Shown here: in pieces, positions 13,292-16,292 of the stretch
Layout: each line of letters opens with the position of its first letter
How positions within the stretch are numbered: position 1 is the stretch's first letter
From: Candidatus Accumulibacter vicinus
GTDB lineage: Bacteria; Pseudomonadota; Gammaproteobacteria; Burkholderiales; Rhodocyclaceae
Direction: 5' to 3'
DNA: 16,292 bases
NCBI GenBank assembly: GCA_002425405.1
Contig: DIME01000145.1
Span: forward strand, 1-16,292
The notes under the pieces: model-generated
Database searches by the model: none
What the model was told of the DNA's origin: nothing
What the model saw: only the letters and a program-made list of their open reading frames with translations
Position numbers and translations under genes: made by a program

Positions 13292-15798
13292 CCACGCTGG
13301 CCTGGTGGCTGATCTGCGCGCAGTTCCGCACACGCCGCGCGGCGACACTGTTGTCGATGCTGGCGATCGCCCTCGGGGTCGCGCTCGGCTACGCGATTCA
13401 CCTGATCAACGACGCCGCACTGGCCGATTTCGCACGCGCCATGCAGACCGTGCAGGGCGATCCGGATGCGCTGCTGGCTGCCCGTAACAGTGCCGGCAGC
13501 GTTCCCCTGGAAACCATCAACGACCTCGCCCGCGACCCGGCAGTGCTGGTCATCGCGCCGGTGATCGAAACGCGCGTGCGCATCGAACCGGCGCGCACAC
13601 CGGTGCGGCTGATCGGCCTCGACGTGTTCAGCGCCGCAGCGGTGATGCCAAAGCTGCTGCCACGTCAGAGCGATCGCGTCGCCGGCAACCTCTTCGACGG
13701 CGGCGTCTATGTTTCACCGGCGCTGCTCGGCCAGCTCGGGCTGCCGGCTGGTGCGGCGGTGACGCTGCGGCGCGGTGATCAGCACTGGGCCACCACGATT
13801 GCCGGCGACCTGCCGGGCACCGGACCCGACGACCTGCTGCTGGTCGCCGACATCGCCTGGGTGCAGGAACATTTCGGACCAGCCAACGCCGTCAGCGAGG
13901 GGCGCGTGCGCCTCGCGCCTGCGACCGACCCGGCGAGCTGGCGGGCAGCGCTGGCAGAACGGCTGCCGGCCGACCTGCTGCTGCGTGCCCCCGACGACGA
14001 AAGTGCGCGCGTCTCCAACCTGTCGCGTGCTTACCGTGTCAACCTCAACGTGCTGGCGCTGGTCGCCCTGCTGACCGGTGCCTTCCTGGTCTTTGCGACG
14101 CAACTGACGGCGGTCGCGCAGCGTTCGACACAGTTTGCACTGCTTGGCGTGCTCGGTCTCTCTCCACGCCTGCGCCTGCTGCAGGTCCTGCTCGAAGGGC
14201 TCGCGATCGGCGTACCGGGCTCGCTGCTCGGCCTGACTCTCGGTTACGCGCTGGCCCTGGCCTTCACGCAACTGCTCGGTGGCGACCTCGGCGGCGGTTA
14301 TTTCGCGGGCAGCGCGCCGCGGATCGTTCCGCAAATGCTGCCCGCCTTGATCTTCCTGGCGCTCGGCTGCACCGCCAGCCTCGCCGGCGCGCTCTACCCG
14401 GCGCACCTGAACCGCGTGCAGCCGCTGGCGCAGGCGCTGAAAATCGGTTTCGCGCAACGCCCGCCGGCCGACGATGCGCGGCGTGTCAGGCGCTTGCTCC
14501 CGGTATTGCTGGCGCTGGCTGCGGTCGCCCTGACGCAGTTGCCACCGCTGTTCGAGCTGCCGCTCGCCGGTTATACGGCCATTGCTCTGGTCCTGGTGAT
14601 CGGCATCGCCAGCGCGCCGCTGCTCACGCAGAACGTGTTTGGCGGGTTCGCCCGGCGAAGTTTGCCGGCGCCGCAACGGATCGCCATCCAGAATGTCGCG
14701 CAGGCGCCGCTGATGGCGCAGGTGGCGGCGAGCGGTCTGATCGTCAGCTTCGCCCTGACCGCCAGCATGGTGATCATGGTGTCGAGCTTTCGCGTCGCCG
14801 TGGACCATTGGCTCGACGAGGTGTTGCCGGCACCGCTGTATCTGCGCAGCAAGTCCACGCCCTTGCCGCAGGATCTGCTCGCCGCGCTGAGCCGGCCCGA
14901 TGCGCCGTTCGCCCGTGTCGAGCCGAGCGCGCAGGCCGCGCTGACCATCGACCCGCAGCGGCCCAACATCGCGCTGCTGGTGCGCGAGATCGAGCGCAGC
15001 CAGCCGGAAGCGCGCCTGCCATTCACCGGGCCGGTGCTGGCGCCACCGGCGGGCGACATCGCCGTGGTCTGGATCAGCGAAGCGCTGCACGAGATCTACC
15101 GCATCGCGCCCGGCCAGACCTTGCGCCTGCCGCTGCTCGGACGCGCCATCGAGGTCTTCGTCGGCGGCGTCTGGCGCGACTATTCCCGGCAGTTCGGCGC
15201 GATCGCGATCAGCCGCGACGATTACCAGCGCCTGGGCGGCGATTTCCAGCCCACCGACCTCGCGCTGTGGCCGCGGCCCGGCCAGGAAACCGCTGCCATT
15301 GCCTGGCTCGCGCCGTACACCGGCCAGTACGGACTCGAAGTGGCCGACGCGGCCGAGATTCGCCGGTTGAGCCTGTCGATTTTCGACAAGAGCTTTGCCG
15401 TGACCTACGCCCTCGAAGCCGCAGCGATGCTGATCGGACTGTTCGGGCTGGCGGTGACGCTCGCCGCCAGCGTCTGCTTGCGCGAACGCGAACTGGCCAC
15501 GCTCGGCGCGCTCGGTTTCAGCCGCCGCATGCTGAGCCGCGCGGTGATGCTCGAAGGCGCGCTGATCGCCGCCGTTGGCCTCTTGATCGGACTCGCCTGC
15601 GGCATCGCGATCGGTACCATCCTGACCCAGGTCATCAACCCGCAGGCCTTCCACTGGCGAATGTCGCTGCATATTCCCTGGCCGGCCCTGCTGGCAGGCG
15701 CCGGGTCGACGCTGGCCGCGGCCGTGCTTGCCAGCCACTTTGCAGCGCGTCAGGCGACGCGGCTGCCGGTGGCGCAGGTCCTGGCCGGCGCCCAGTAA
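13288..15798 (+). CDS. FtsX-family ABC transporter permease (large, double-domain)
   Basis: This 836-residue inner-membrane protein has a first membrane helix near residues 17-42, then a long periplasmic domain to about 245. A cluster of helices from about 250 to 395 forms the first FtsX domain. Two more helices near 405-455 and one near 475-500 precede a second periplasmic domain of about 200 residues. Three C-terminal helices near 700-825 form the second FtsX domain. Two FtsX units in one chain mean this protein alone may form the full channel with an ATPase dimer, as in AttFG-like or YbbP-type permeases. The start at 13288 is set by the ATGA overlap with the ATPase gene. The next gene begins nine bases after its stop. 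The substrate is unknown; lipid or lipoprotein handling is typical of the fold. Confidence 0.9.
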
Positions 15799-15807
15799 GC
15801 ACCGCCG

Positions 15808-16292
15808 ATGCGCCGCCGCAACTTCCTGGCCACCCCCTTGCTGCTGCCGCTGCTGGCGCGCGCCGCGGTCGTGGAAACACCGGTCGCCTACCCGCCGGTG
15901 ACGCCCGGACGCCGGCTCGAATTTCCGCGTGACCACGGCGCGCATCCGGATTTCCGGACCGAATGGTGGTACGTGACCGGCGCGCTGGATTCGCCCAGGC
16001 CAGACACCGGTTTTCAGCTTACTTTCTTTCGCAGCCGGACAGGCCGCGCCGAAACACTGCGCTCGCCGCTGGCCGCGCGCCAGATTCTCTTCGCGCACGC
16101 GGCGCTGACCATCCCCGGCGAGCGGCTGTGGCACGCCGAACGCGCCGCGCGCGCCAATCTCGGCGCCGGCTTTTCGAGTCTCGATTGCGAGGTCTCGATC
16201 GGCGCCTGGCGCATGCTTCGGCAGCAGCGCAGCGCGGGCGAAGTGTTCCGACTGCAGATGCAGAGCCCGCAGTTCTCGTACGACCTGACCCT
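15808..16292 (+). CDS. AttH/CrtC-like lipocalin-type protein, 5' part (runs off window)
   Basis: About 161 residues are visible, and the frame is open at the right edge. The N-terminus has three Arg (M-R-R-R-N-F-L) and a hydrophobic core ending A-R-A-A near residue 20. This is an exported signal, possibly Tat-like. F-P-R-D-H-G-A-H-P-D-F near 39-49 and T-E-W-W-Y-V-T-G just after are the hallmark of the AttH/carotenoid 1,2-hydratase (CrtC) family, a double-lipocalin fold. With the ATPase and permease just upstream it forms the AttEFGH-type order. In this setting the protein is probably a periplasmic lipid-binding or -modifying partner of the exporter rather than a carotenoid enzyme; no carotenoid genes are present. 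No strong Shine-Dalgarno site is seen. Confidence 0.88.
   Translation, partial: MRRRNFLATPLLLPLLARAAVVETPVAYPPVTPGRRLEFPRDHGAHPDFRTEWWYVTGALDSPRPDTGFQLTFFRSRTGRAETLRSPLAARQILFAHAALTIPGERLWHAERAARANLGAGFSSLDCEVSIGAWRMLRQQRSAGEVFRLQMQSPQFSYDLT

Noticed and set aside
13714..16134. An 806-codon open frame on the minus strand
   Set aside because: It lies opposite the permease and AttH genes, which have clear domains. Its translation is Arg/Gln/Gly-rich low-complexity, typical of an antisense shadow in GC-rich DNA.

Overview
The window is about 16.3 kb of GC-rich (roughly 60-65%) proteobacterial chromosome. Codon use, a PEP-CTERM surface protein, a cobalamin gene and the gene families present suggest a betaproteobacterium of the Rhodocyclales/Candidatus Accumulibacter kind. 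That is an inference from gene content; no rRNA or tRNA is present to confirm it.

Layout, left to right. (1) 1-341 (+): the 3' end of a CobJ-like cobalamin methyltransferase. (2) 661-1608 (+): a class III adenylate/guanylate cyclase with a C-terminal FHA domain. (3) 1609-2314: a gene-poor stretch with a possible decayed coding remnant on the minus strand and, near its end, a sigma-54-like promoter. (4) 2315-2884 (+): a secreted PEP-CTERM protein followed by a clear rho-independent terminator. (5) 8280-3107 (-): a tightly packed five-gene operon, read right to left: aldehyde dehydrogenase, small Tat-signal protein, GMC flavin oxidoreductase, membrane-anchored lipase, and a secreted proline-tailed protein. 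The first three match the LaoC-LaoB-LaoA long-chain-alcohol oxidation module known from Pseudomonas aeruginosa. The lipase could supply alcohol or acyl substrates from lipid esters. (6) 8392-9129 (+): a conserved protein of unknown function, divergent from the operon. (7) 9130-9531: a gap that appears to hold a small-RNA gene: a -10 box, a hairpin with a C-rich anti-Shine-Dalgarno loop, and a strong terminator. (8) 9532-11149 (+): a small membrane protein and an MltB-type lytic transglycosylase. (9) 11150-11272: three successive hairpins, one resembling a dispersed intergenic repeat. (10) 11273-12577 (+): an HD-GYP cyclic-di-GMP phosphodiesterase. (11) 12629-16292 (+): an ABC ATPase, a large FtsX-type permease and a truncated AttH/CrtC-like protein, forming an AttEFGH-type export operon.

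The observations I rate highest are these. The lao-like operon carries a lipase, and its GMC subunit has a C-X5-C-X3-C motif beside a Tat-signal partner, which suggests an iron-sulfur-linked, co-exported dehydrogenase. The 9.3-kb locus looks like an anti-Shine-Dalgarno small RNA. The PEP-CTERM gene has a sigma-54-like promoter. No CRISPR array, intact insertion sequence or integrase was seen.
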